DNA of 64,000 bases, from NCBI GenBank assembly GCA_002480925.1, contig DLDA01000017.1:40998-104997 (forward strand). Direction: 5' to 3'. Within the stretch, counting starts at the first letter, position 1. Every line of letters begins with the position of its first letter. This stretch comes from Lachnospiraceae bacterium UBA7784. Its GTDB lineage: Bacteria > Bacillota > Clostridia > Lachnospirales > Lachnospiraceae. Under the pieces are notes generated by a model, which was given only the letters and a program-made list of their open reading frames with translations, was not told where the DNA came from and did not search any database. Below are positions 1 through 9,086 of this stretch, piece by piece. The position numbers and the translations under genes are program-made.

Positions 1-1
1 G

Positions 2-409
2 TTTTCAGGCGACTATCACAGATTCAATATGGATGGTTCACAGCCAAAGGACAGCTGGCTTACAAAGGATATTGAAATAGTAAAAAAATATTATAATGAT
101 CCTTATGACACCTTTCTTTTCTCCCTGAACGGATACAGAGGACTTACCTCGGCCATGCTCTATGACAATTCGGTCAGTAACATAAGGAGGATAAGAAAGG
201 ATCTGCCGGTCCTGTTTGTCTCTGGCTCAGACGATCCTGTCGGCTCCATGGGCAGGGGAGTAAGAAAGGCCTGTGACAGGTTTAAAAGGGCTGGCCTTTC
301 GGATGTCTCCATCAGGCTTTTTCCCGGAGACAGACATGAGGTCCTTAACGAAACCGACAGGGATAAGGTCTATGACTTTATTTATGATTGGATAGAAAAA
401 CATGTGTGA
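2..409 (+). CDS. Alpha/beta hydrolase, C-terminal part (cut by window start)
   Basis: The reading frame is open from base 2, so the gene begins before the window; the Met at base 29 is internal. What is visible is the C-terminal half of a serine alpha/beta hydrolase of the lysophospholipase/serine aminopeptidase S33 type. VSGSDDPVG carries the probable acidic residue of the triad and PGDRHEVLNE the probable catalytic His. The nucleophile Ser lies outside the window. The substrate cannot be told. The stop overlaps the start of the downstream methyltransferase by 8 bases, so the two are probably co-translated. Confidence 0.8.
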   Translation, partial: FSGDYHRFNMDGSQPKDSWLTKDIEIVKKYYNDPYDTFLFSLNGYRGLTSAMLYDNSVSNIRRIRKDLPVLFVSGSDDPVGSMGRGVRKACDRFKRAGLSDVSIRLFPGDRHEVLNETDRDKVYDFIYDWIEKHV

Positions 410-1217
410 TGCATATACATCATTTGCAGAGGTTTATGACCTCTTTATGGACAATGTGCCTTATGATGACTGGAGCAGGAGAATCGATCTGCTGCTTAAG
501 GAATATCTGCCCCGGAGGTCAGATCAGGCGCCCATGGTGCTTGACCTGGGCTGCGGAACAGGTCAGATCACAAGGCGCTTAAGAGATATGGGATATGATA
601 TGACAGGAGTCGATGGCTCAGATGAGATGCTTTATATAGCAAGATCGAAGGAGAGCGACGACTCCATTCTATATATCTGTCAGGATATGAGGCAGCTTGA
701 CCTTTTTGGCACCTATAATGCAGTAGTAAGTGTCTGCGACTGCATGAACTATATCACAGATATAGATGACCTGACAGAGGTCTTCTTCAGGGTCAATAAC
801 TTCCTTGATCCGGGAGGACTGTTTGTCTTTGATATAAATACTATTTACAAGTATGAAAATGAGCTTTCTGACAATACATTTGCCGAGAACAGGGAAGAGG
901 GAAGCTTCATCTGGGAGAATTCCTATGACAGGGCGAAAAGGATGAATTACTATGAGCTGACTCTATATATAAGAAAGCATAAGGACAGCTACAGCCGCTT
1001 TTTCGAGGAGCATATACAAAGGGCCTACAGCCGGGAGGAGATAGTAAGTGCCCTTGAGAAGGCTGGCCTTATGCTTATAGAGGTGCTCGATACCGACAGT
1101 GGACTTGCTGTAAGGCCTGATTCGGAAAAGATCACGTTTGTTGCCAGAGAATACATGAAGGACCCTTTAAGACCAGGATTCTATAAGGATGGAACAAGAC
1201 AGAAAGGATTACTATGA
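402..1217 (+). CDS. Class I SAM-dependent methyltransferase
   Basis: A 271-residue Rossmann-fold methyltransferase. Motif I is LDLGCGTGQ near residue 48, followed by the acidic end of beta-2 (GVDGSDEM) and the CDCMNYI segment at the motif IV position. This arrangement is typical of small-molecule or protein methyltransferases of the COG2226 type, but nothing identifies the acceptor. It overlaps the upstream hydrolase by 8 bases and its stop overlaps the Hsp33 start (ATGA at 1214), so these genes form an operon. The methyl-transfer chemistry is secure; the physiological role is unknown. Confidence 0.85.
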   Translation: MCDAYTSFAEVYDLFMDNVPYDDWSRRIDLLLKEYLPRRSDQAPMVLDLGCGTGQITRRLRDMGYDMTGVDGSDEMLYIARSKESDDSILYICQDMRQLDLFGTYNAVVSVCDCMNYITDIDDLTEVFFRVNNFLDPGGLFVFDINTIYKYENELSDNTFAENREEGSFIWENSYDRAKRMNYYELTLYIRKHKDSYSRFFEEHIQRAYSREEIVSALEKAGLMLIEVLDTDSGLAVRPDSEKITFVAREYMKDPLRPGFYKDGTRQKGLL

Positions 1218-2077
1218 AGGATTACCTCGTAAGAGCTATAGCTGCAGATGACCAGATCAGGGCCTTTGCGGTAAGCGACAGAGGAGTGGTAGAGACGGCA
1301 AGAGCCAGTCACGATACCTGGCCGGTTGCAACGGCTGCTCTGGGAAGAGCACTTTCGGCCTCGCTTATGATGGGCTCCATGATGGAGGGAGAAAGGGACG
1401 AGGTCACCCTGCAACTGATCGGTGACGGTCCCCTGGGCGGAGTGACTGTAACCGCTGATTCGGCCGGCCATACAAAGGGCTTTGTGAATAATCCCCATGT
1501 AGATCTTCCTGAAAAGGAAAACGGCCATCTGGATGTCGGAGCAGGGATAGGGAAAGGATATCTAAGGGTCATAAGGGATATGGGACTAAAGGAGCCCTAC
1601 AGCGGGACCATAGGACTGGTATCGGGAGAGGTCGCAGAGGATCTGACATATTACTATGCCGAGAGCGAGCAGGTCCCTTCATCGGTAGGGCTTGGGGTCT
1701 TAGTAGATACCGACCTTACTGTCAGGCAGGCAGGAGGCTTTATAGTCCAGCTGATGCCGGGGACAGATGATGCGACGATCGACCGTCTGTCAGACAATAT
1801 TTCAAGGATCGAGTCTGTTACAGACATGCTTGAAAAGGGATATAGTCCTGAGATGATGCTTCAGGAAATACTTGACGGCTTTGATATGGAGCTTACCGAA
1901 AAGCGGGATGTATCGTTTTTCTGCGGCTGCAGCCATCAGAGATTTGCAGAAAAGATAAGGACCCTGTCGAGACAAGACAGGGAGGATATAGCCGTAGGAG
2001 ATGGGCCTGTCGAGGTAGTCTGCAGGTTCTGTGGAAAGAAATACACCTTTTCACCTGAGGAGATTCTTGGAAGATAA
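1214..2077 (+). CDS. hslO: Redox-regulated chaperone Hsp33
   Basis: A 287-residue protein matching Hsp33 over its whole length. The C-terminal redox switch has the four zinc-binding cysteines in the family spacing: CxC in FFCGCSHQRF and CxxC in VCRFCGKKY. The N-terminal half contains the conserved GDGPLGGVTVTAD region. In the cytosol Hsp33 holds unfolding proteins when oxidation releases zinc from this switch, useful to an anaerobe meeting oxygen or hypochlorite. The start overlaps the preceding methyltransferase stop. NadE follows after 10 bases, with its Shine-Dalgarno sequence at this gene's stop. Confidence 0.95.
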   Translation: MKDYLVRAIAADDQIRAFAVSDRGVVETARASHDTWPVATAALGRALSASLMMGSMMEGERDEVTLQLIGDGPLGGVTVTADSAGHTKGFVNNPHVDLPEKENGHLDVGAGIGKGYLRVIRDMGLKEPYSGTIGLVSGEVAEDLTYYYAESEQVPSSVGLGVLVDTDLTVRQAGGFIVQLMPGTDDATIDRLSDNISRIESVTDMLEKGYSPEMMLQEILDGFDMELTEKRDVSFFCGCSHQRFAEKIRTLSRQDREDIAVGDGPVEVVCRFCGKKYTFSPEEILGR

Positions 2078-2087
2078 GGAGGCTGTT

Positions 2088-4001
2088 ATGTCAGATGGAT
2101 TCGTTCGTGTCGCGACGGTGACGCCGGAAACGATAGTAGGAGATACGGTATCAAATGCACAGGCTATAGTCGAATGGGCTGCTAGGGCAGCAGGAGAGGG
2201 AGCACAGATCATAGTATTTCCTGAGCTTTGCATTACCGGTTATACCTGCGGCGAGCTCTTTTTTCAGGATAGTCTGCAGAGGGGAGCGATCGCAGCCTTA
2301 AGAGGTATAGCCGAAAACACCAGGGAGCTCGATGCCATAATCTTTGTCGGCCTGCCGCTCAGATTCAAGGGACATCTGAGAAATGTCGCTGCAGCAGTCT
2401 GTCACGGAAGGATTCTGGGCTTTGTCCCTAAGATGAATCTTCCAAACTACGGCGAATTCTACGAGGCAAGATACTTTAGCCCTGGTCCACAGTATCCTGA
2501 GACTATTTCTCTTCCGAACGGTGAGGTGCCGATCGGAAGCACGCTCATATTTTCCTGCGAGAGCATACAGGGTATAGATATAGGAGTGGAGCTCTGCGAG
2601 GATCTCTGGGTGCCGGATTCTCCCTCGACCCATGCGTCTATGTCAGGGGCAGATATTATAGTAAACCTTTCTGCCTCGGATGAGCTGACAGGCAAGGCCT
2701 CATACAGGAAGCAGCTTATAGCCATGCAGTCCGCAAAGACCTATACCAGCTATCTCTATGCGAGCGCCGGTATCGGAGAATCCACTCAGGATCTGGTATA
2801 TTCAGGCCATTGCCTTATTGCTGAAAATGGCCGGATCCTTGCAGAAACAAGGCCCTTTACCGGAAATATGGCCATAAGTGAGATCGATACAGAGGAATCC
2901 CTTAAGCGCAGGGAGCAGATGAATACCTTTCAGGAAAACTATGAGTATGATATTGTTCCGTTCAGGCTTTCTCCTGTAAGGGTGGAGCTTTCGAGACAGA
3001 TCGATCCCCATCCATTCGTTCCTTCAGACAGCAGCCATCTTAGAGCGCGCTGTGAGGAGATACTTGATATTCAGGCCTATGGACTGAGGAAAAGATTAGC
3101 TCATACGAAAGCGAAGACTGCAGTGATAGGCATATCCGGAGGTCTTGATTCTACGCTTGCTCTTCTTGTCACCGTAAGGGCATTTGATATATTAGGCCTT
3201 GACAGAAAGAATATAATCGGAGTCACAATGCCTGGCTTCGGAACGACAGACCGGACCTATGATAATGCTGTCTCTATGATAAGGACCCTTGGAGCCACTC
3301 TGCGCGAGGTCGATATAAGGGCAGCTGTAAGGCAGCATTTCATCGATATAGGGCAGGATCAGGACAAGCATGATGTGACCTATGAGAATTCCCAGGCCAG
3401 GGAAAGGACCCAGATCCTTATGGATATAGCAAACAAGGAGGGCGGTCTGGTTATAGGGACCGGAGATATGTCTGAGCTTGCACTGGGCTGGGCCACCTAT
3501 AACGGAGATCATATGTCTATGTATGCGGTGAACTGCTCGGTTCCAAAGACTCTTGTCCGTCATCTGGTAAGCTTCTATGCGGATTATTATGGAAAAGAAA
3601 ATGAGGAACTGAGGAAGGTCCTGCTTGATGTCCTTGATACTCCCGTTTCACCGGAGCTTCTGCCTCCTGAGGAGGATGGCAGCATAGCACAGAAGACAGA
3701 GGACCTTGTCGGCCCATATGAGCTGCATGATTTCTACTTATATTATATGCTAAGATACGGATATTCTCCGGAAAAGATCTATTTCCTTGCGAAAAATGCC
3801 TTTGCTGATCTGTATGATGAAGAAACGATAAGGAAGTGGCTTAAGGTATTCTACAGGAGATTCTTCGCCCAGCAGTTCAAGAGGAGCGCGATACCGGATG
3901 GACCTAAGGTCGGTACGGTGGCTCTTTCTCCAAGAGGAGACTTAAGGATGCCGTCCGACGCGTCAGCTGCTATATGGCTTCAGGAGATAGAGGACCTCTA
4001 A
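2088..4001 (+). CDS. nadE: Glutamine-dependent NAD+ synthetase
   Basis: Start chosen at ATG 2088, which sits 5 bases after AAGGAGG; the open frame extends 19 codons further upstream inside hslO. The 637-residue protein has two domains. The N-terminal nitrilase-fold glutaminase shows the Glu-Lys-Cys triad in FPELCITGY, PKMNLPNYGE and VELCEDLW. The C-terminal synthetase carries the ATP-pyrophosphatase loop SGGLDST near residue 360. It amidates nicotinate adenine dinucleotide to NAD+, using glutamine as ammonia source and ATP. Length and domain order fit the long bacterial NadE form. Convergent with the PAP2 gene, with only 4 bases between stops. Confidence 0.95.
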   Translation: MSDGFVRVATVTPETIVGDTVSNAQAIVEWAARAAGEGAQIIVFPELCITGYTCGELFFQDSLQRGAIAALRGIAENTRELDAIIFVGLPLRFKGHLRNVAAAVCHGRILGFVPKMNLPNYGEFYEARYFSPGPQYPETISLPNGEVPIGSTLIFSCESIQGIDIGVELCEDLWVPDSPSTHASMSGADIIVNLSASDELTGKASYRKQLIAMQSAKTYTSYLYASAGIGESTQDLVYSGHCLIAENGRILAETRPFTGNMAISEIDTEESLKRREQMNTFQENYEYDIVPFRLSPVRVELSRQIDPHPFVPSDSSHLRARCEEILDIQAYGLRKRLAHTKAKTAVIGISGGLDSTLALLVTVRAFDILGLDRKNIIGVTMPGFGTTDRTYDNAVSMIRTLGATLREVDIRAAVRQHFIDIGQDQDKHDVTYENSQARERTQILMDIANKEGGLVIGTGDMSELALGWATYNGDHMSMYAVNCSVPKTLVRHLVSFYADYYGKENEELRKVLLDVLDTPVSPELLPPEEDGSIAQKTEDLVGPYELHDFYLYYMLRYGYSPEKIYFLAKNAFADLYDEETIRKWLKVFYRRFFAQQFKRSAIPDGPKVGTVALSPRGDLRMPSDASAAIWLQEIEDL

Positions 4002-4005
4002 GTCA

Positions 4006-4659
4006 CTAGTCCAGCCAGGCAGGGATCCGGATCCATTTGAAAAATACAGGATAGAGGACAGAAAACATTATAAATGCCCCTATTATATCAAGTATAGTAT
4101 GCTGCTTTATAAATACTGTTGAGAGTATGATAAGAATAGCTATGACAGGTGCAGCAATACGGGTCAGCATGTTATTTCTGGCCTCCTTTGATCTCTCGAT
4201 AGCTGTGCATATCACGAGCGAATTGTAGACGTGTATCGAGGGCATCACATTTGTCGGAGTATCAGCGGCATAGATAGCACCGACCATTTTTGAAAAAACA
4301 TCATTTCTCAGAGAGGAAGGCCGCAGCCCCTGCGCATTTGGGAAGATGATGGATACTATTATGAATATTGTCATGCCTGAAAACAGCGCAAACGCTATCC
4401 TGTAGTACTCATCTCCATCATCGTGGAGAAAGGCCGGCAGAAGCCCCCATACATGGTAGAAAAACCACAGATAATATGCGATTACGAACTGGGGTATGAA
4501 TGGGATCATATGGTCGAATTGGGTGTCGAGAATGAAGAAATGTCTGTTGACAAGTACATGTTCAATGATATAGAAACACACCAGATATATTATGAAATAG
4601 GAAAGGACAGCTATCCTTTTCCTTTTCTTATATAAAAAATCCTTTACCTTTATACTCAT
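4006..4659 (-). CDS. PAP2-family membrane phosphatase
   Basis: A 217-residue membrane protein starting MSIKVKDFLYKKRKR; the longer upstream frame would run into the divergent promoter region and is rejected. It has about six hydrophobic segments. The phosphatase signature appears as PSIHVYNS and, further on, KQHTILDIIG, matching the PSxH and histidine-aspartate motifs of the PAP2/inositolphosphotransferase group. Likely role: dephosphorylation of a lipid phosphate, or phospho-head-group exchange, at the membrane. It is divergent from the L,D-transpeptidase gene, with 75 bases between starts. The Shine-Dalgarno sequence is weak. The substrate cannot be told from the sequence. Confidence 0.8.
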   Translation of the reverse strand: MSIKVKDFLYKKRKRIAVLSYFIIYLVCFYIIEHVLVNRHFFILDTQFDHMIPFIPQFVIAYYLWFFYHVWGLLPAFLHDDGDEYYRIAFALFSGMTIFIIVSIIFPNAQGLRPSSLRNDVFSKMVGAIYAADTPTNVMPSIHVYNSLVICTAIERSKEARNNMLTRIAAPVIAILIILSTVFIKQHTILDIIGAFIMFSVLYPVFFKWIRIPAWLD

Positions 4660-4734
4660 GGTGGATATTGTATCATAGAATACAATTGAAAAAAAGAGCT
4701 TTTTGTAGTACCATAGGCACGTTAAGGAAAAACT

Positions 4735-6153
4735 ATGAAAAAGAAGATCATGATACCAATAGCTGTGGTTACGGCCGCAGCGGCAGTCTATGCAGGAGGC
4801 TGTGCATACTTTGGCAGTCATATGCTGCCTAACAGCGTTCTTGTCGAGGAGGACGCATCAAATCAGGACAGGAAGGGCATAATAGACATTCTCGACAGGG
4901 ATGCGGATTCATATACCCTTGAGATAGACGGAGATTCTACAACCGACGTGATCTACGGTAAGGAGGTTTCCCTGGAGCTTGACGGAGCAGCCAGGGAGAG
5001 GGCAGCAGACCAGATCCTTTCATCGCAGGATGTGGCATCATGGCCTTTAAGGTTCTTTGGCGGCAAAAAGGAGGTCTTAGTCCCGGCACTTTCAGCAGAC
5101 TTTGACAAGGCCTTACTGGATAAGCGGATAGATGAGCTTACGGCTGTGAATGAAAAAGCGAGAAAGTCAGAAAATGCATCCTGCAAGCTAAAGGGAGAGA
5201 AGTTCGTTATAGTGCCTGAGGTCTATGGCACACAGATAAAGAAGGAGACCCTGAAGCAGAATATAATAGATTCCCTTTCGACTCTTTCAGACCGGCTTGA
5301 CCTGAGAAAGAGCGGCTGTTACAAGGATCCTTCGATAAAGAAAAATGACCCTGTTCTTAAGAAAGCAGAGAAGAAGCTTAATGCATATCTTAAGCCCAAT
5401 ATAAGTTACAGGCTTGGAGGAAGGTCGGTTACAGTTTCGAAGGAGGACCAGGCAAAGTGGTTTAAGGCTGATAAAAAGGGCAATGTAAGCTTTGATGATG
5501 ATGCCATCTATGCATTTGTCAGAAGCTGCGGCTATAAGTACAATACCTTCGGACTGCCGAGAAAGCTTAAGACCCAGTATGGCAGGACAGTTACCATAAA
5601 GGGCGGAGACTACGGCTGGTGGATAAACTATCCTGCAGAGGTAAAGCAGCTCAAGGCCGATGTAAGGGCCGGTAAAGATGTGAAGAGAGATTTCATCTAT
5701 CACAGCGAGGCGGCAAATCACGGCCCGGCAGCAAGCGACTACGGTGACACCTATGCCGAGGTCAATATAGGTGAGCAGCATATGTTCATGATAGTAAAGG
5801 GAAAGAAGGTCCTTGAATCCGACTTCGTATCAGGAAACACCAGTCTGAACCGCGGTACGCCTACAGGCACATATACGATCAAGTACAAGGAAAAGGATGC
5901 GACACTTAATGGAGAAAACTATTCCACACCGGTAAGCTGGTGGATGCCGTTTAACGGCGGTATCGGCTTCCATGACGCACCATGGCGTCACGGCAGGTTT
6001 GGCGGAGAGATCTACAAGACAGCAGGATCCCACGGTTGTATAAACCTTCCGCCGGAGGTGGCAAAGAAGCTTTTTACCTATGTATATAAGGGTATGCCGG
6101 TACTGGTATATAATTACAAGGCAAAGGATACGAAAAAAGCAGCTGAGGATTGA
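4735..6153 (+). CDS. L,D-transpeptidase (YkuD domain) with peptidoglycan-binding-like domain
   Basis: A 472-residue exported protein. The N-terminus has an uncleaved signal anchor (KKKIMIPIAV... residues 3-24). The middle, about residues 60-330, resembles the PG_binding_4 modules found before YkuD domains. The C-terminal YkuD domain carries the catalytic SHGCINLP near residue 433 preceded by GFHDAPWRHG, giving the His/Cys pair. Such enzymes make 3-3 crosslinks in peptidoglycan and resist most penicillins. It is followed by the HisC-like aminotransferase gene with 20 bases between, probably one transcript. Confidence 0.93.
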   Translation: MKKKIMIPIAVVTAAAAVYAGGCAYFGSHMLPNSVLVEEDASNQDRKGIIDILDRDADSYTLEIDGDSTTDVIYGKEVSLELDGAARERAADQILSSQDVASWPLRFFGGKKEVLVPALSADFDKALLDKRIDELTAVNEKARKSENASCKLKGEKFVIVPEVYGTQIKKETLKQNIIDSLSTLSDRLDLRKSGCYKDPSIKKNDPVLKKAEKKLNAYLKPNISYRLGGRSVTVSKEDQAKWFKADKKGNVSFDDDAIYAFVRSCGYKYNTFGLPRKLKTQYGRTVTIKGGDYGWWINYPAEVKQLKADVRAGKDVKRDFIYHSEAANHGPAASDYGDTYAEVNIGEQHMFMIVKGKKVLESDFVSGNTSLNRGTPTGTYTIKYKEKDATLNGENYSTPVSWWMPFNGGIGFHDAPWRHGRFGGEIYKTAGSHGCINLPPEVAKKLFTYVYKGMPVLVYNYKAKDTKKAAED

Positions 6154-6173
6154 TCAGAGAAAAGAGAAAGATT

Positions 6174-7238
6174 ATGAGCACCTGGGAAGAAAAAGTTCAT
6201 AAGGTGACTCCCTATACTCCGGGAGAACAGCCGAAGAATAAGAATGTGATAAAGCTTAATACGAATGAGAACCCATATCCGCCGGCCTCCTCTGTAAAGA
6301 GGATAATAGAGTCGGCTGACTATGAGGTCCTGCGCAGATATCCGGATCCACTGGCATCCGGATTATTACAGGCTCTCTCTGACAGCTACGGAGTTCCTAA
6401 GGATCAGATCTTCGTAGGAGTAGGCTCTGATGATGTGCTTGCAATGAGCTTCCTTACCTTCTTTACATCAGGAGAGAGAATCCTTTTCCCTGATGTGACC
6501 TATTCGTTCTATGACGTGTGGGCAGATGAATTCCGTATACCATTTGATACAGTACCCTTAAGGGAAGATCTTTCTATAGATAAGGAAGGCTTTATCGGTA
6601 AAAACTCTGGCGGAATTGTGATTCCCAATCCTAATGCTCCTACAGGTCTTGATGCCGGAGTAGATACGCTTGAGGAGATCATAAGGGATAATCCCCAGTG
6701 CGTTGTGATAATAGACGAGGCATATGTGGACTTCGGAGCAGAATCGGTTCTGCCGCTTATAGACAAGTATGACAATCTGCTTGTGACCCAGACCTTCTCG
6801 AAGTCAAGGGCCCTTGCCGGCAGCAGGATAGGCTTTGCCTTCGGCAGCAGGAAGCTTATAAAGTATCTGAATGATGTAAAGTTTTCATTTAATTCATACA
6901 CTATGGACTATATCACCCAGCAGGTGGGTATAGCCTCACTTCAGGACAGGGATTATTTCAGGATGCGCTGTCTTGAGATAATAAATGAAAGAGAACGCGC
7001 CAAGAAGGAATTTAGCCGGCTGGGATTTGATTTTCCGGACTCTAAGAGCAATTTCATCTTTGTCCACCACAAGGACAGAAGTGCAGTCGATATCTTCAAT
7101 GCCCTGAGGGAAAATGATATTTATGTAAGACATTTTGACGGAGAACGCACAGGAGACTATCTGAGAGTCACTATAGGTACAAGAGAGCAGATGGACGCCC
7201 TGTTTGGATTCCTTTCTGACTATCTTGGGGAGGGCTGA
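6174..7238 (+). CDS. hisC: Histidinol-phosphate aminotransferase family protein
   Basis: Start taken at ATG 6174 after a GAGAAAG ribosome site; an in-frame TTG at 6150 is less likely. The 354-residue fold-type I PLP enzyme has the N-terminal LNTNENPYPP motif, the aspartate in IIDEAYVDF and the Schiff-base lysine in TFSKSRALAGSRIGF. These are family hallmarks for converting imidazole acetol phosphate plus glutamate to histidinol phosphate. It is not in a his operon here but sits between a cell-wall enzyme and a small transporter, so a paralogous aminotransferase role is possible. Family certain, exact substrate less so. Confidence 0.85.
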   Translation: MSTWEEKVHKVTPYTPGEQPKNKNVIKLNTNENPYPPASSVKRIIESADYEVLRRYPDPLASGLLQALSDSYGVPKDQIFVGVGSDDVLAMSFLTFFTSGERILFPDVTYSFYDVWADEFRIPFDTVPLREDLSIDKEGFIGKNSGGIVIPNPNAPTGLDAGVDTLEEIIRDNPQCVVIIDEAYVDFGAESVLPLIDKYDNLLVTQTFSKSRALAGSRIGFAFGSRKLIKYLNDVKFSFNSYTMDYITQQVGIASLQDRDYFRMRCLEIINERERAKKEFSRLGFDFPDSKSNFIFVHHKDRSAVDIFNALRENDIYVRHFDGERTGDYLRVTIGTREQMDALFGFLSDYLGEG

Positions 7239-7240
7239 CA

Positions 7241-7744
7241 TTGAACTCTTTTGTGACATGGTTTGCAGGGACCCTGGGTAAGTATATATCTAAGGAGCTT
7301 GCGGTCTTTATCATAAGTCTCTTCCCTATCCTTGAATGCAGGGGAGGCCTTATTGCCTCGGCTCTTCTTAAGGTTCCGATTCTTAAGGCAATCCCTATCT
7401 GCATAATCGGAAATATAATCCCTATCCCATTCATCCTTCTTTTCATAAGAAAGATCCTTGACTGGATGAAGGGCACCAGGCTGCACGGGATTTCGGAATG
7501 GGTGGAATCGCATGCCCTGAAACGGTCCGGCAAGCTTAAAAGCGGTGAGTTCATTGCGCTAATGCTCTTTGTCGGAATCCCTCTTCCAGGAACAGGAGCC
7601 TGGACTGGAAGCCTCATAGCTGCTCTTCTTGGTATGGATATAAAGAAGGCAGTAATAGCAGAGCTTATAGGAGTTGCGATAGCGACATGTATAGTATCAG
7701 CCTTAAGCTACGGCCTTTTGGGCGCTATAGGCAGTCTTGGCTGA
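7241..7744 (+). CDS. Small multidrug export family membrane protein (COG2426)
   Basis: A 167-residue integral membrane protein with about four hydrophobic segments and the conserved block GIPLPGTGAWTGS, typical of the COG2426 putative small multidrug export family. Transport has been assigned to that family mostly by annotation. The start is TTG at 7241, only 2 bases after the aminotransferase stop, with GGGGAGGG at 7227-7234 as ribosome site; no better ATG lies in frame upstream of the first membrane segment. Translational coupling to hisC is likely. Confidence 0.75.
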   Translation: MNSFVTWFAGTLGKYISKELAVFIISLFPILECRGGLIASALLKVPILKAIPICIIGNIIPIPFILLFIRKILDWMKGTRLHGISEWVESHALKRSGKLKSGEFIALMLFVGIPLPGTGAWTGSLIAALLGMDIKKAVIAELIGVAIATCIVSALSYGLLGAIGSLG

Positions 7745-7754
7745 AGGAGGCAAA

Positions 7755-7934
7755 ATGAGATTTGAAGGAGTGACAACAAACTTTGTCTGTCTTGTAGCAG
7801 GCGTCTTTATCTATCTTGGCATAATGCACACAGGCTGGGGAAAGGCTCATACCAGATATCAGGTCTTTATCATGATAGTATCTATCGCGGCAGCCTGTCT
7901 TGTGGGCGGGCTCATAAGACATTTCGTTATTTAG
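7755..7934 (+). CDS. Small two-helix membrane protein, unknown
   Basis: A 59-residue protein beginning MRFEGVTTNF, with GAAGGAGG immediately upstream of ATG 7755. It has two hydrophobic stretches (FVCLVAGVFIYLGIMHTG and VFIMIVSIAAACLVGGLI) separated by a basic loop, so it is probably a hairpin membrane protein. It follows the COG2426 gene after 10 bases and may be its partner. I do not recognise the family. A strong ribosome site and clean spacing support it as real. Confidence 0.65.
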   Translation: MRFEGVTTNFVCLVAGVFIYLGIMHTGWGKAHTRYQVFIMIVSIAAACLVGGLIRHFVI

Positions 7935-7946
7935 GCCATTTTGCTA

Positions 7947-7975
7947 TTGAAAACTATGGTGAAAAGTCTTAAAAT
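7947..7975 (+). promoter_or_regulatory. Promoter of pfkA
   Basis: TTGAAA at 7947-7952 and TAAAAT at 7970-7975 with a 17-base spacer. It follows the stop of the small membrane protein and precedes pfkA by about 40 bases. Confidence 0.6.
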
Positions 7976-8014
7976 GTGAAAGATTGGAAAAAGATTTACG
8001 GAGGATTTTTTCTT

Positions 8015-9022
8015 ATGGCAACAGAAGTAAATACAATCGCAGTTCTTACCAGCGGCGGTGATGCACCGGGAATGAATGCCTGCATCCGTGCAGTGGTACG
8101 TCAGGCGATCGCCAGAGGCAAAAAGGTCATGGGTATCCGCAGAGGATATGCAGGTCTTCTGAATGAGGAGATCGAGCCTATGGATACACACAGTGTTTCG
8201 GACATCATTTCACGCGGAGGTACTATTCTCCAGACCGCAAGATGTCTTGAGTTCAAGGAGCTTGAGTATCAGAAGCAGGCTGCTGAGATCTGCAGGAAGA
8301 AGAATATCGATGGTTTAGTTGTCATCGGAGGCGACGGTTCATTCAAGGGAGCGCAGAAGCTTTCTGCTCAGGGCATCAATACCATAGGTGTTCCTGGAAC
8401 CATAGATCTTGATATAGCCTGCACTGATTATACGATCGGATTCGATACTGCTGTAAATACAGCAATGGAGGCCATCGATAAGGTAAGGGATACCTCTACC
8501 TCACATGAGAGATGCTCTATCATCGAGGTAATGGGAAGAGGCGCCGGATATATAGCTTTATGGTGCGGCATAGCAAACGGAGCAGAGGATGTACTTCTTC
8601 CTGAGCTATATGACTATGACGAGCAGACTATAGTAAACCATATCATTGACGGCAGACGCCGCGGTAAGCAGCACCATATCATAGTAAATGCCGAGGGAAT
8701 AGGACATTCAGCATCGATGGCAAAGCGTATCGAGGCAGCAACCGGAATCGAGACAAGAGCTACTATCCTTGGACATATGCAGCGAGGCGGATCTCCTACA
8801 GCCAAGGACAGGGTATATGCTTCAACTATGGGAGCTATGGCAGTCGATCTGCTCTGCGAGGGCAAGTCAGACAGACTTGTGGCTCATAAGCATGGTGATT
8901 TTGTGGATTTCGATATCGATGAGGCTCTTGCAATGCAAAAGACCCTTGATCCGTATCAGGTAGAGATCTGCAAGACTCTTGGAAACAGCGACTACAAGCT
9001 TCCTCCTATCAAGAAGGACTGA
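8015..9022 (+). CDS. pfkA: 6-phosphofructokinase (ATP type)
   Basis: A 335-residue enzyme of the short bacterial PFK family, start at ATG 8015 behind GGAGGA. It phosphorylates fructose 6-phosphate in the committed step of glycolysis. The nucleotide loop SGGDAPGMNA and the GGDGS motif are present; Gly rather than Asp in GGDGS, and Gly before TID, point to ATP rather than pyrophosphate as donor. The catalytic segment reads PGTIDLDIACTDYTIGFDTA, with Leu where the usual family sequence has Asn (TIDND). Codon use is biased to CGT and ATC, suggesting high expression. It has its own promoter and a strong terminator, so it is probably monocistronic. Confidence 0.95.
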   Translation: MATEVNTIAVLTSGGDAPGMNACIRAVVRQAIARGKKVMGIRRGYAGLLNEEIEPMDTHSVSDIISRGGTILQTARCLEFKELEYQKQAAEICRKKNIDGLVVIGGDGSFKGAQKLSAQGINTIGVPGTIDLDIACTDYTIGFDTAVNTAMEAIDKVRDTSTSHERCSIIEVMGRGAGYIALWCGIANGAEDVLLPELYDYDEQTIVNHIIDGRRRGKQHHIIVNAEGIGHSASMAKRIEAATGIETRATILGHMQRGGSPTAKDRVYASTMGAMAVDLLCEGKSDRLVAHKHGDFVDFDIDEALAMQKTLDPYQVEICKTLGNSDYKLPPIKKD

Positions 9023-9043
9023 TACAGGGATAACGCTGTGAGC

Positions 9044-9078
9044 GGGGCTGTGAATCATTAGCTTCACAGTCCCTTTTT
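9044..9078 (+). terminator. Terminator of pfkA
   Basis: An 11-bp stem (9044-9054 with 9063-9073, one G-U pair) with an 8-base loop, followed by TTTTTAT. Confidence 0.85.
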
Positions 9079-9086
9079 ATTTGCCT

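Noticed and set aside
2031..2087. Upstream extension of nadE
   Set aside because: It lies inside hslO, and a strong ribosome site fits ATG 2088 instead.
4660..4821. 54-codon N-terminal extension of the PAP2 protein
   Set aside because: It would overlap the start of the divergent L,D-transpeptidase gene and has a composition unlike the family's N-terminus.
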